From the NCBI GenBank assembly GCA_003506635.1, contig DNZB01000401.1, positions 1 through 8,876 of the forward strand: a stretch of DNA of 8,876 nt. The letters are read 5' to 3'. The notes under the pieces are model-generated. The model searched no databases, was not told the origin of the DNA, and saw nothing but the letters and a program-made list of their open reading frames with translations. Positions 1 through 5,643 of this stretch are shown here, in pieces. A program made the position numbers and the translations under genes. Numbering within the stretch: the stretch's first letter is position 1; each line of letters begins with the position of its first letter. The DNA is from Parvularcula sp. (GTDB taxonomy: Bacteria; Pseudomonadota; Alphaproteobacteria; Caulobacterales; Parvularculaceae).

Positions 1-84
1 CACCACGACGCGCACGGCGCGGTCGTCAAATGCGGGAAGTGCGGTCGGATCAACATGGAATTTCACGAGCACCATCATCATTGA
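1..84 (+). CDS. C-terminal fragment of a small CxxC / His-rich protein (5'-truncated)
   Basis: Frame 1 is open from the window edge to a TGA at 82-84 and gives 27 residues. The fragment begins HHDAHGAVVK, continues with a CGKCGR knuckle (CxxC) and ends in a charged FHEHHHH tail. The cysteine pair followed by clustered histidines is typical of a zinc or other metal-binding end, such as half of a zinc ribbon or a metal-delivery tail. The rest of the protein lies outside the window, so the family cannot be named. The gene converges on the 257-aa minus-strand gene, whose stop is only 11 bp away, and no terminator hairpin is visible between them. That the frame is coding is an inference from the motif and the fit to the gene spacing; the fragment is short. 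Confidence 0.6.
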   Translation, partial: HHDAHGAVVKCGKCGRINMEFHEHHHH

Positions 85-95
85 AGGCGCGTCCG

Positions 96-869
96 CTATC
101 CTTCTAGCGCTTGCAGGAGGAAGCGACCCGCCGCGCTCTCTGGATTGAAGGATTGTGAGCGGCGTCGCGGGCAAACATGAATCCTTTCTGAAGGCGCCAG
201 GCCCCACAGGTCATGCGAGCGGGCGACGATTACCGGGACGTGATGCTCAATGAATGCATCGACGAGGCGTCTGGCCGCCGCAAAAGACGGCAATTTCCGG
301 ACTATCGCCGAAGAGACTCCGCGTCGGGAGTGATAAGGAAATGTCTCTAAAACGACGAGACGTTGAGACAAGAATTCGTGGGCCGATACTATTGGATTAA
401 AGGCTTGCGCGCAGCGTTCTTTGGCCAGCCAGGCGATCACGGCGCCAAACCTGCTCGTCGACCATTTGAATCCCCCCGTCCAGCAAAGAGACGGATCCAA
501 GAACAAATATGGAAACCGCATGTCGAACTGGCCCAAAAGATTTTGGTGAACGCGCCGGCGATACTCTGGTTGAGCGTACTCCCCCCAATAGTCATCGGCG
601 CCGAAACCCGGATTCGCGTACAGCACGACAACACGCGCGCCGCGAAGGTCGCCATGATGCGGCTGGGGAATTAGTCCGCTGTGGACGATGTTTCGTTCAT
701 ACGATCCCCAATGCTGACTTTGAAAATAGGATTGAAGGTCATGGGTTGCATTATCTGTTGATCGTTCGACGATTTCGTAATCCGCAGGGTGCAGCCAATT
801 TGGCCGCTCAGTGTCCAGAATGCCCCAAAATCCAAGGTATTCGTCGATCGAAGAGTCGAGAGACTGCAA
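96..869 (-). CDS. Uncharacterised 257-aa protein with UDG-superfamily-like motifs
   Basis: I do not recognise a named family. The protein is soluble, with no signal peptide or membrane segment. Visible landmarks are a beta-strand plus loop VVVLYANPGFGADD (residues 80-93), FPYLFLDP (119-126), ETFPYHSRR (175-183) and VIVARSHDLWG (213-223). A hydrophobic strand ending in NPG followed by an acidic residue, then a later Pro/His/Ser loop, resembles the layout of uracil-DNA glycosylase-fold proteins (GxNPxxxD motif A, HPS-type motif 2). This is similarity by eye, and no activity is claimed. The TTG start is the first possible one: the SDR stop TGA lies in the same frame, separated by one codon (GAC). 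A GGGGGTGAG purine run inside the SDR end can serve as its SD, suggesting translational coupling. Parts of the gene (for example 721-780, 23 of 60 G+C) are far AT-richer than the neighbours, suggesting recent acquisition. Confidence 0.72.
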   Translation of the reverse strand: MQSLDSSIDEYLGFWGILDTERPNWLHPADYEIVERSTDNATHDLQSYFQSQHWGSYERNIVHSGLIPQPHHGDLRGARVVVLYANPGFGADDYWGEYAQPEYRRRVHQNLLGQFDMRFPYLFLDPSLCWTGGFKWSTSRFGAVIAWLAKERCAQAFNPIVSAHEFLSQRLVVLETFPYHSRRGVSSAIVRKLPSFAAARRLVDAFIEHHVPVIVARSHDLWGLAPSERIHVCPRRRSQSFNPESAAGRFLLQALEG

Positions 870-872
870 GTC

Positions 873-1757
873 TCACCCCCCAATCATCGCCGTCTCCAGC
901 GTTTCGGCGACGCCGGGCGGGGGCGTTGCGCTCGCGGGGACGAAGAAGTCGGGAAAGAGTTTGCGCGCGGGATCGACGCGGTATTTCGTAAAGTCCTTGA
1001 CGCCATGCTCATAGAGGAACGTGTCGTCGATCAGGAAATTGCCTGAGAACTGGCGCGCGGGTTTCGTGAAAATGAGATGCGCGGCGTCCGACAGGATTTC
1101 GACCGTGCGCGATCCCTTGATCATCGCGTCGCCGCCGAGCGCGAATTCGACAGCGGCGGTGGCGATCGCCGTGCGCGGCCACAGCGCGTTGAAAGCGATC
1201 CCGTCATTGCGGAACTCTTCCGCCATGCCGAGAACGCACATCGACATGCCGTATTTCGCCATGGTGTAGGCGACGTGAGGGCCGAACCAGCGCGGGCTCA
1301 TGTCAAGCGGCGGCGACAGCATCAGGACATGCGGGTTGGCGCTTTTCTTAAGGTGCGGAATGCAGGTCTTCGAGACGAGAAAGGTTCCCCGCGCATTGAT
1401 CGAATGCATCAGGTCCCAGCGCTTCATCTCGGTCGCTTCGGTTCCCGTGAGTGAGATCGCCGAGGCATTGTTGACGCAAATGTCGATTCCGCCAAAACGT
1501 TCGGCCGTTTGTGCGACCGCGGCCTGCACCTGATCCTCGAAGCGGATGTCGCAGAGAAGGGGAAGCGCCTTGCCGCCGGCCTTCTCGATTTCTTCAGCGG
1601 CGGTATAGATTGTGCCGGGGAGGTGCTTGTGCGGCTCCGCCGTCTTCGCCGCGATCGCGATATTGGCGCCGTCTTTTGCGGCGCGGAGCGCGATCGCAAG
1701 CCCGATCCCGCGCGAGGCGCCGGTGATGAAAAGGGTCTTTCCTTTCAGGGTCGACAT
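873..1757 (-). CDS. HSDL2-like short-chain dehydrogenase/reductase
   Basis: 294-aa classical SDR, a predicted cytosolic NAD(P)-dependent oxidoreductase with a Rossmann fold. Visible motifs are the cofactor loop TGASRGIG (12-19), NNAS (96-99), the structural Asn121, Ser148 in LSPP, and the catalytic Tyr164 and Lys168 in YTMAKYGMS. Long segments (AAKDGANIAIAAKTAEPH, GTIYTAAEEIE, CIPHLKKS, NALWP, GNFLIDD) match the human HSDL2 / yeast-type oxidoreductase subgroup as I know it, which is linked to fatty-acid metabolism. This protein lacks the C-terminal SCP2 sterol-carrier domain of mammalian HSDL2. The ATG start is supported by GGAG six bases upstream. It lies 49 bp after the metallophosphoesterase and 3 bp before the 257-aa gene, so the three are probably co-transcribed. 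The actual substrate is unknown; a 3-hydroxyacyl or carbonyl compound is an inference. Confidence 0.93.
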   Translation of the reverse strand: MSTLKGKTLFITGASRGIGLAIALRAAKDGANIAIAAKTAEPHKHLPGTIYTAAEEIEKAGGKALPLLCDIRFEDQVQAAVAQTAERFGGIDICVNNASAISLTGTEATEMKRWDLMHSINARGTFLVSKTCIPHLKKSANPHVLMLSPPLDMSPRWFGPHVAYTMAKYGMSMCVLGMAEEFRNDGIAFNALWPRTAIATAAVEFALGGDAMIKGSRTVEILSDAAHLIFTKPARQFSGNFLIDDTFLYEHGVKDFTKYRVDPARKLFPDFFVPASATPPPGVAETLETAMIGG

Positions 1758-1786
1758 GCGGCGCTCCGTTAAATTTGCGCCAGTCT

Positions 1787-1816
1787 AGCGGCTGAGGAGC
1801 GGTTTGCTAGCCGCTC
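1787..1816. repeat. Pair of mutually exclusive inverted repeats at the MPE/SDR junction
   Basis: AGCGGCT at 1787-1793 pairs with AGCCGCT at 1809-1815, and GAGCGG at 1797-1802 pairs with CCGCTC at 1811-1816. The two stems share the same arm, which overlaps the metallophosphoesterase stop codon, so only one can form at a time. No U-run follows on the minus strand, so this is not a standard intrinsic terminator. It could slow RNA decay or tune read-through into the SDR, but chance in GC-rich DNA is a fair alternative. Confidence 0.3.
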
Positions 1817-2751
1817 GCCTCGCACGCCTTCCAGGACACCGTCAGAACATCGATCCGCGGGGTTGCGTTAAATCGCATCGGAAGGCCGGACATTCCCGTG
1901 CCGGTCGTCACGAACACCGGTCCGCGCTCCGTCTCCTTCAGGCCGCCGAGCGTCAATCGGCACATGCTGGGCAGCATTGCGCAGGTGACGACGGGCAGCC
2001 TGATCTGGCCGCCATGCGTATGCCCGGCGATCATCAAATCGACAGACTGGCGCGGCAGAAGCTTGCGGATCGTCGCGGGATTGTGCGTCAGGACAAGGCG
2101 CGGCCGGTTCCCCCGCATCTCGAGCAGCGACCGGTTCTGTTTTTCGGCCCACAGATCGCTGAGGCCCGCGATCTCGACCGGCTGGCCCCCGATGTCGATG
2201 ACCGTCACCGCGTTATCAAGCACGGCGACGCCAAGCCGGCCTAACGCCTCGCTCAGCGGCGCGCCGACATCCGGCCCCGGAAGTCCGACATCGTGATTGC
2301 CGAGCACGGCGATGACCGGAACCTTGATGGCGCCAAGCGCGGCGAAGGCGCCGCCGAATGCCTCCGGCGCCAACCAGTTGGTGAAATCGCCCGCAATCAA
2401 CAAGAGGTCGGCGTCCAGGACATTCACGCGGCGCGCGATGCGCGCGACCGGAATGGCGTTGCCGAAAATGCCGATATGGGGATCGGAAAAGACAGCGATG
2501 CGCGCGGCGCCCGTCTCCGCCATGCAGCGCGACAAGGCGATGTCATGTTCGCGCGTGAGGAGCATCCGCGGCTCCACGAAGCGGGCGTAAGCGAGTACGG
2601 TAAGCGGCGCGAGGATCAGCGCGGCGCCGGCGCGAACCGCGCCGCGGCGCTTTAGCGTCAACCATCCGAGAGCAAAAGCCGCCGGGACGTAGAGATAGCT
2701 TGTCCAGTAGATGGCGAGCGGGAGAAACCCGATCGAAGCGTCGCCGGTCAT
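1807..2751 (-). CDS. Membrane-anchored calcineurin-like metallophosphoesterase
   Basis: 314 aa from the ATG at 2751. Two hydrophobic N-terminal segments (about residues 10-32 and 42-58) anchor it in the membrane. The rest is a calcineurin-like phosphoesterase domain with the full two-metal site: FSDPHIG (Asp90, His92), GDFTN (Asp122), GNHD (151-154), LTHNP (His223) and GHTHGGQ (His244, His246). It resembles the YkuE/YaeI/LpxG-like group, whose members hydrolyse phosphodiester or pyrophosphate bonds in lipids or nucleotides. The substrate here cannot be told; a lipid diphosphate is plausible given the membrane anchor. An in-frame TTG at 2778 would add nine residues but has no SD. The ATG has only a weak GGAC about 10 nt upstream, so the start is uncertain by nine codons. 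It is probably the first gene of the minus-strand group running into the SDR. Confidence 0.9.
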   Translation of the reverse strand: MTGDASIGFLPLAIYWTSYLYVPAAFALGWLTLKRRGAVRAGAALILAPLTVLAYARFVEPRMLLTREHDIALSRCMAETGAARIAVFSDPHIGIFGNAIPVARIARRVNVLDADLLLIAGDFTNWLAPEAFGGAFAALGAIKVPVIAVLGNHDVGLPGPDVGAPLSEALGRLGVAVLDNAVTVIDIGGQPVEIAGLSDLWAEKQNRSLLEMRGNRPRLVLTHNPATIRKLLPRQSVDLMIAGHTHGGQIRLPVVTCAMLPSMCRLTLGGLKETERGPVFVTTGTGMSGLPMRFNATPRIDVLTVSWKACEASG

Positions 2752-2777
2752 CAGATTATCGTCCGAAATTGCGAACA

Positions 2778-2793
2778 AATTCGGGTTCGAATT
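2778..2793. repeat. Inverted repeat AATTCG-GGTT-CGAATT upstream of the metallophosphoesterase
   Basis: Six-base arms at 2778-2783 and 2788-2793 around a 4-nt spacer lie about 27 bp ahead of the chosen ATG of the metallophosphoesterase, in the gap between that gene and the toxin gene (2752-2948). This gap holds no convincing gene or sigma-70 promoter. The repeat could be a regulator site, but it is short. Confidence 0.25.
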
Positions 2794-2948
2794 CGGCCAA
2801 TGCGGCGAGTTGGACGCCGCGGAGCCACAATGCCTTCGGGCAAACGATCAGGGGACTCCGATATGCACGACCGTTCAATGATGGCGGAAAGGATGAGCAA
2901 TGCAGGATCAGAAGGATCGGAAGTCATCACTGCCTCTAAAGGTCGAGT

Positions 2949-3392
2949 TTACCCTGATCGTATCCCGACGCTTCTCGCGGTTTTTGTCGGCGTTCTGAAC
3001 CAGCATAAACCGACTGGCGCGCTCAAGGCCTGCAGCCACCACGCGAACTCTTCTTCAGTGACCTTGCCCGCAGCGAGGTCGACCATGATCGCCGCGGCTT
3101 CGGCTTCATCCGCGTCAAGCTCGGCGCCGTTAAGACCCAGAAAAGCGTAAGCGCACAGGAAAGCCGTGCGCTTGTTGCCGTCGATGAAAGGATGGTTCTT
3201 CGCAAGTCCGTAGGCGAGCGCGGCGGCAAGCTCGTAAATGGTCGGTTTGCCATAGGCCGCGAGATTTTTCGGCCGTGCAAGCGCGCTCTCGTGCAAACCC
3301 TCGTCCCGCACGCCGGGCGATCCGCCATGGTCTGACAGGCTTTGCGTATGCGCGGCCATCGCTATGTCGCGTGTAATCCAGCGGAAACGCAT
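2949..3392 (-). CDS. doc: Doc-type (Fic-fold) death-on-curing toxin of a type II TA pair
   Basis: 147 aa from the ATG at 3392. The diagnostic motif is HPFIDGNKRTA at residues 67-77: the Fic motif with Lys74 in place of the second Gly, as in Doc. In the family, this change turns AMPylation into phosphorylation of EF-Tu, which stops translation. The N-terminal region (RFRWITRDIAMAAHTQSL) and DEGLHESALARPKN also fit Doc. The frame is open further upstream, to 3458, but that stretch overlaps the antitoxin. The chosen start lies 8 bp after the antitoxin stop and has purines (AGAGCGGG) just upstream. The family core is about 125 residues; here an extra tail of about 20 residues (from APVGLCWF) follows the last helix and may come from altered 3' DNA. 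All core catalytic residues are present, so the toxin is probably active. Confidence 0.93.
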   Translation of the reverse strand: MRFRWITRDIAMAAHTQSLSDHGGSPGVRDEGLHESALARPKNLAAYGKPTIYELAAALAYGLAKNHPFIDGNKRTAFLCAYAFLGLNGAELDADEAEAAAIMVDLAAGKVTEEEFAWWLQALSAPVGLCWFRTPTKTARSVGIRSG

Positions 3393-3400
3393 CGCCCGCT

Positions 3401-3685
3401 CTATTTCGCAAGGGCGCGCAGGGTGTTGCGATAGCGCTTGGCGCCTTTTTCGATCCACTTCATGGCGTCATCGAGATCGGCGTCGAACGCCGTCAGTTCG
3501 ACGCCGCGGGGCGTATCGATCGCCTGAATGTCATCACCGATTTCCACGCCGAGCTTCGCCAGCAGATCCTTGGGAAGCAGCACGCCCGCCGAATTGCCAA
3601 TCTGACGGACCTTGAGGACATCAGGGCGCGGCTTGCCCACAAAAGTCGCGGCCTCTTCCGACAATCCCTTGTTTTCCTTGGTCAT
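3401..3685 (-). CDS. AbrB/MazE/SpoVT-fold antitoxin
   Basis: 94-aa cognate antitoxin, encoded first in the operon as is usual. A swapped-hairpin DNA-binding domain lies at about residues 24-60: KVRQIGNSAGVLLPKDLLAK is the classic MazE/AbrB signature, followed by LGVEIGDDI. The charged C-terminal part (DADLDDAMKWIEKGAKRYRNTLRALAK) is the expected disordered or helical toxin-neutralising segment. The ATG at 3685 is preceded by GAGG with a 5-nt spacer. In these systems the antitoxin binds its own operator, and the toxin acts as co-repressor or de-repressor. A matching palindrome array lies just upstream. Pairing a Doc toxin with an AbrB-type rather than a Phd-type antitoxin is a known but less classical combination. 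Confidence 0.92.
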   Translation of the reverse strand: MTKENKGLSEEAATFVGKPRPDVLKVRQIGNSAGVLLPKDLLAKLGVEIGDDIQAIDTPRGVELTAFDADLDDAMKWIEKGAKRYRNTLRALAK

Positions 3686-3699
3686 GACGGCCTCAAGCA

Positions 3700-3737
3700 G
3701 TAATAACGTCTGTTATAATTATAACATTCGTTATAAC
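3700..3737. promoter_or_regulatory. 38-bp dyad-symmetric operator of the TA module
   Basis: A perfect 14-bp palindrome GTTATAATTATAAC (3712-3725) is flanked on each side by a 4-nt spacer and an 8-bp box. One box is the perfect palindrome GTTATAAC (3730-3737); the other is the near-copy GTAATAAC (3700-3707, GTTATTAC on the minus strand). The array is strikingly AT-rich within GC-rich DNA and covers the predicted -10 element, as expected for antitoxin autorepression. Binding of the AbrB-fold antitoxin is an inference from position and symmetry. Confidence 0.8.
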
Positions 3738-3744
3738 GTGTCAA
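3718..3744 (-). promoter_or_regulatory. Sigma-70-like promoter of the antitoxin-toxin operon
   Basis: On the minus strand a perfect TTGACA -35 (3744-3739) is followed after 15 bp by a perfect TATAAT (3723-3718). The spacer is shorter than the ideal 17, which often weakens a promoter or makes it factor-sensitive. A start near 3711 would leave a leader of about 26 nt containing the GAGG ribosome site. The -35 lies just 5' of the dyad operator and the -10 lies inside it. No other promoter in the window is as clear. Confidence 0.7.
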
Positions 3745-3748
3745 GGCC

Positions 3749-5548
3749 TCATCCCGTTAACGCCGCAGGGTCGAGGCGGGCGACCGCGCTCGCACCCGCC
3801 GTAACGGCCGGCGTCAGGCCTGCAGCTTCGGTCAGGTAATTGTCCGCGTAGAAGCGCGCGATGGCGATGCGGCCTTCGAGATATTTCTTGTCGGCGCCGG
3901 CCTCGTTGGCCGCGAGCGCCGCGGCGGTCGCCCCTTTCGCAAGGTAATAGCCGCCGGCTACGTTGCCGAATTGCTTGAGGTACGGAACCGCGCCGGCGAG
4001 GGCGTGTTCCTGATTTTCCGCCGCCGCCTTCAAGAGCCAGTCAGACGAATTGGCGAGCGCGTCCGCCGCCTCGAGGAGACGTCCGCCGATGATTTTTAGT
4101 TCCTCGCGCTTGCCCGCGCGGGCGATCATTGCCGCTTCGCGCGCGTCCTGGATAAAGGCTTTTGCGGCGGCGCCGCTGTCGCCTTGCAGTTTACGTCCGA
4201 CGAGATCCATCGCCTGGATGCCGTTCGTGCCTTCATAGATCGCGGCGATGCGCGCGTCGCGCATGTGCTGCGCCGCTCCGGTCTCTTCCACATAGCCCAT
4301 GCCGCCATGTACCTGCACGCCGAGCGAGGTGACGTCATTGGCGCGGTCGGTCGACCATCCCTTTGCGATCGGCGTCAGCAATTCTTCAAGCGATTTGGCT
4401 TTCTTGCGCTGCGCGTCGTCCGGCGCATGGCGGGCGAGGTCGTAATTGACGGCGGTCGCAAGGCAGATCGCGCGTGAGGCTTCGACGAGCGATTTCATCG
4501 AATAAAGCATGCGGCGTACGTCCGCATGTTCATAAATGGGGACCGTGCCGCCGGATTTGACGCCCGCGGCCTTGCCTTGCTTGCGCTCCTGCGCGTAGCT
4601 GAGCGCGCGCTGGAACGCCGCTTCGGCGACGCCGACGCCTTGTACGCCGACATCAAGTCGCGCCGCGTTCATCATCACGAACATGTTCTTGAGGCCTTTA
4701 TGCGGCTCGCCCAGCAGCGCGCCGACGCAGTTGCCATGTTCGCCATAGACCATGACGCAGGTGGGCGAGCCGTGCAGGCCCATTTTCTCTTCAAGCTTGA
4801 TGCACTTGACGTCGTTGCGCTCGCCTAGCGCGCCGTCCGCGTTTAAATGAACCTTCGGCACAATGAACATCGAAATGCCGGCGCTGCCCGGCGGCGCGTC
4901 AGGAAGACGCGCGAGGACGAGGTGCACGATATTGTCGGCGAGGTCGTGATCGCCATAGGTGATGAATATCTTCTGGCCGCTGATGCGATAGGTTCCATCG
5001 CCCGCCGGAACCGCCCTGGTGCGCAGCTCGGAAAGGTCTGAACCCGCCTGCGGTTCAGTGAGGTTCATGGTCCCCGTCCACTCGCCGGAGACGAGTTTCG
5101 GCAGGTACGTCCTTTTCTGTTCGTCCGTACCCGCATGAAGAATCGCTTTGACGGCGCCGGTCGTCAGCGTCGTGCCGATCGCGAAGGACATCGAGGCGCC
5201 GTTGAGCGCATCGACAAGCGCAAGCGCAAGCGTCTGCGGCAATCCTTGCCCGCCCCAGGATTCCGGGAAGGCGAGCGAATTCCAGCCGCCATCGACATAT
5301 GCCTTGTAGGCCTCCTTGAACCCGGGGCTCGTCCGGACGACGCCGTTTTCAAGGCGCGCCGGATGCCGATCGCTGCCCCAATTGAGCGGCGCAACGGCCC
5401 CGTCGCAAAATTTCGCCGCTTCCCCGACGATCGCCTCGGCGATGTCCGGCGATAGGTCCGGGAAGGCGCCCGACCGTATCAGGGCGGGAAAGCCCGCCAT
5501 ATGGTCAAGGGCGAAACGGAGGTCGCGGACAGGGGTCGAGTAAGTCAT
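3749..5548 (-). CDS. Acyl-CoA dehydrogenase with N- and C-terminal accessory domains (DmdC-type)
   Basis: 599-aa flavoprotein expected to introduce a trans-2 double bond into an acyl-CoA, passing electrons to ETF. Domains in order: the short N-terminal acyl-CoA dehydrogenase leader (MTYSTPVRDLRF, 1-12), the alpha-helical domain, and the middle beta domain with LTEPQAGSDL (163-172) and ISGQKIFITYGDHD. The C-terminal FAD-binding helices follow, with VQVHGGMGYVEETG and the catalytic base Glu439 in YEGTNGIQAMDL, then the extra C-terminal domain (about 470-599). This architecture is shared by DmdC (methylmercaptopropionyl-CoA dehydrogenase) and by long-chain and aromatic acyl-CoA dehydrogenases; the exact chain specificity cannot be read off. 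The ATG has AGGAG seven bases upstream. It is divergent from sua5 across 95 bp. Its stop is 63 bp from the antitoxin start and the TA promoter begins at once, so the TA pair appears to sit directly behind it. Confidence 0.95.
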   Translation of the reverse strand: MTYSTPVRDLRFALDHMAGFPALIRSGAFPDLSPDIAEAIVGEAAKFCDGAVAPLNWGSDRHPARLENGVVRTSPGFKEAYKAYVDGGWNSLAFPESWGGQGLPQTLALALVDALNGASMSFAIGTTLTTGAVKAILHAGTDEQKRTYLPKLVSGEWTGTMNLTEPQAGSDLSELRTRAVPAGDGTYRISGQKIFITYGDHDLADNIVHLVLARLPDAPPGSAGISMFIVPKVHLNADGALGERNDVKCIKLEEKMGLHGSPTCVMVYGEHGNCVGALLGEPHKGLKNMFVMMNAARLDVGVQGVGVAEAAFQRALSYAQERKQGKAAGVKSGGTVPIYEHADVRRMLYSMKSLVEASRAICLATAVNYDLARHAPDDAQRKKAKSLEELLTPIAKGWSTDRANDVTSLGVQVHGGMGYVEETGAAQHMRDARIAAIYEGTNGIQAMDLVGRKLQGDSGAAAKAFIQDAREAAMIARAGKREELKIIGGRLLEAADALANSSDWLLKAAAENQEHALAGAVPYLKQFGNVAGGYYLAKGATAAALAANEAGADKKYLEGRIAIARFYADNYLTEAAGLTPAVTAGASAVARLDPAALTG

Positions 5549-5643
5549 CGGCGGGCTCCTCTGGGCGATCGGGAAGCAGACTTCTCCCGCAATCCTTGAT
5601 GCGCTGCTAGCGTCAGTCGCAGAGAGAGACTACCTGTCGCGGC

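Noticed and set aside
509..991. 160-aa plus-strand ORF across the 257-aa gene and SDR junction
   Set aside because: It spans two minus-strand genes, is Arg-rich with no recognisable motif, and looks like an antisense shadow of high-GC coding.
2949..3005. Possible hairpin terminator in the toxin tail (GCCGAC/GTCGGG arms)
   Set aside because: The stem is only 5-6 bp with a long loop, has no U-run after it on the minus strand, and lies within the coding frame.
2800..3150. 116-aa plus-strand ORF antisense to the toxin 3' end
   Set aside because: No SD, low-complexity Ser/Ala second half, and it runs opposite a well-supported Doc gene; most likely a shadow frame.
3393..3458. 22-codon upstream extension of the Doc frame
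   Set aside because: It lies inside the antitoxin gene. The ATG at 3392 is 8 bp past the antitoxin stop and matches the usual Doc N-terminus.
5549..5643. Divergent promoters between the acyl-CoA dehydrogenase and sua5
   Set aside because: They must exist functionally, but no -35/-10 pair with acceptable spacing could be identified on either strand, so none is annotated.
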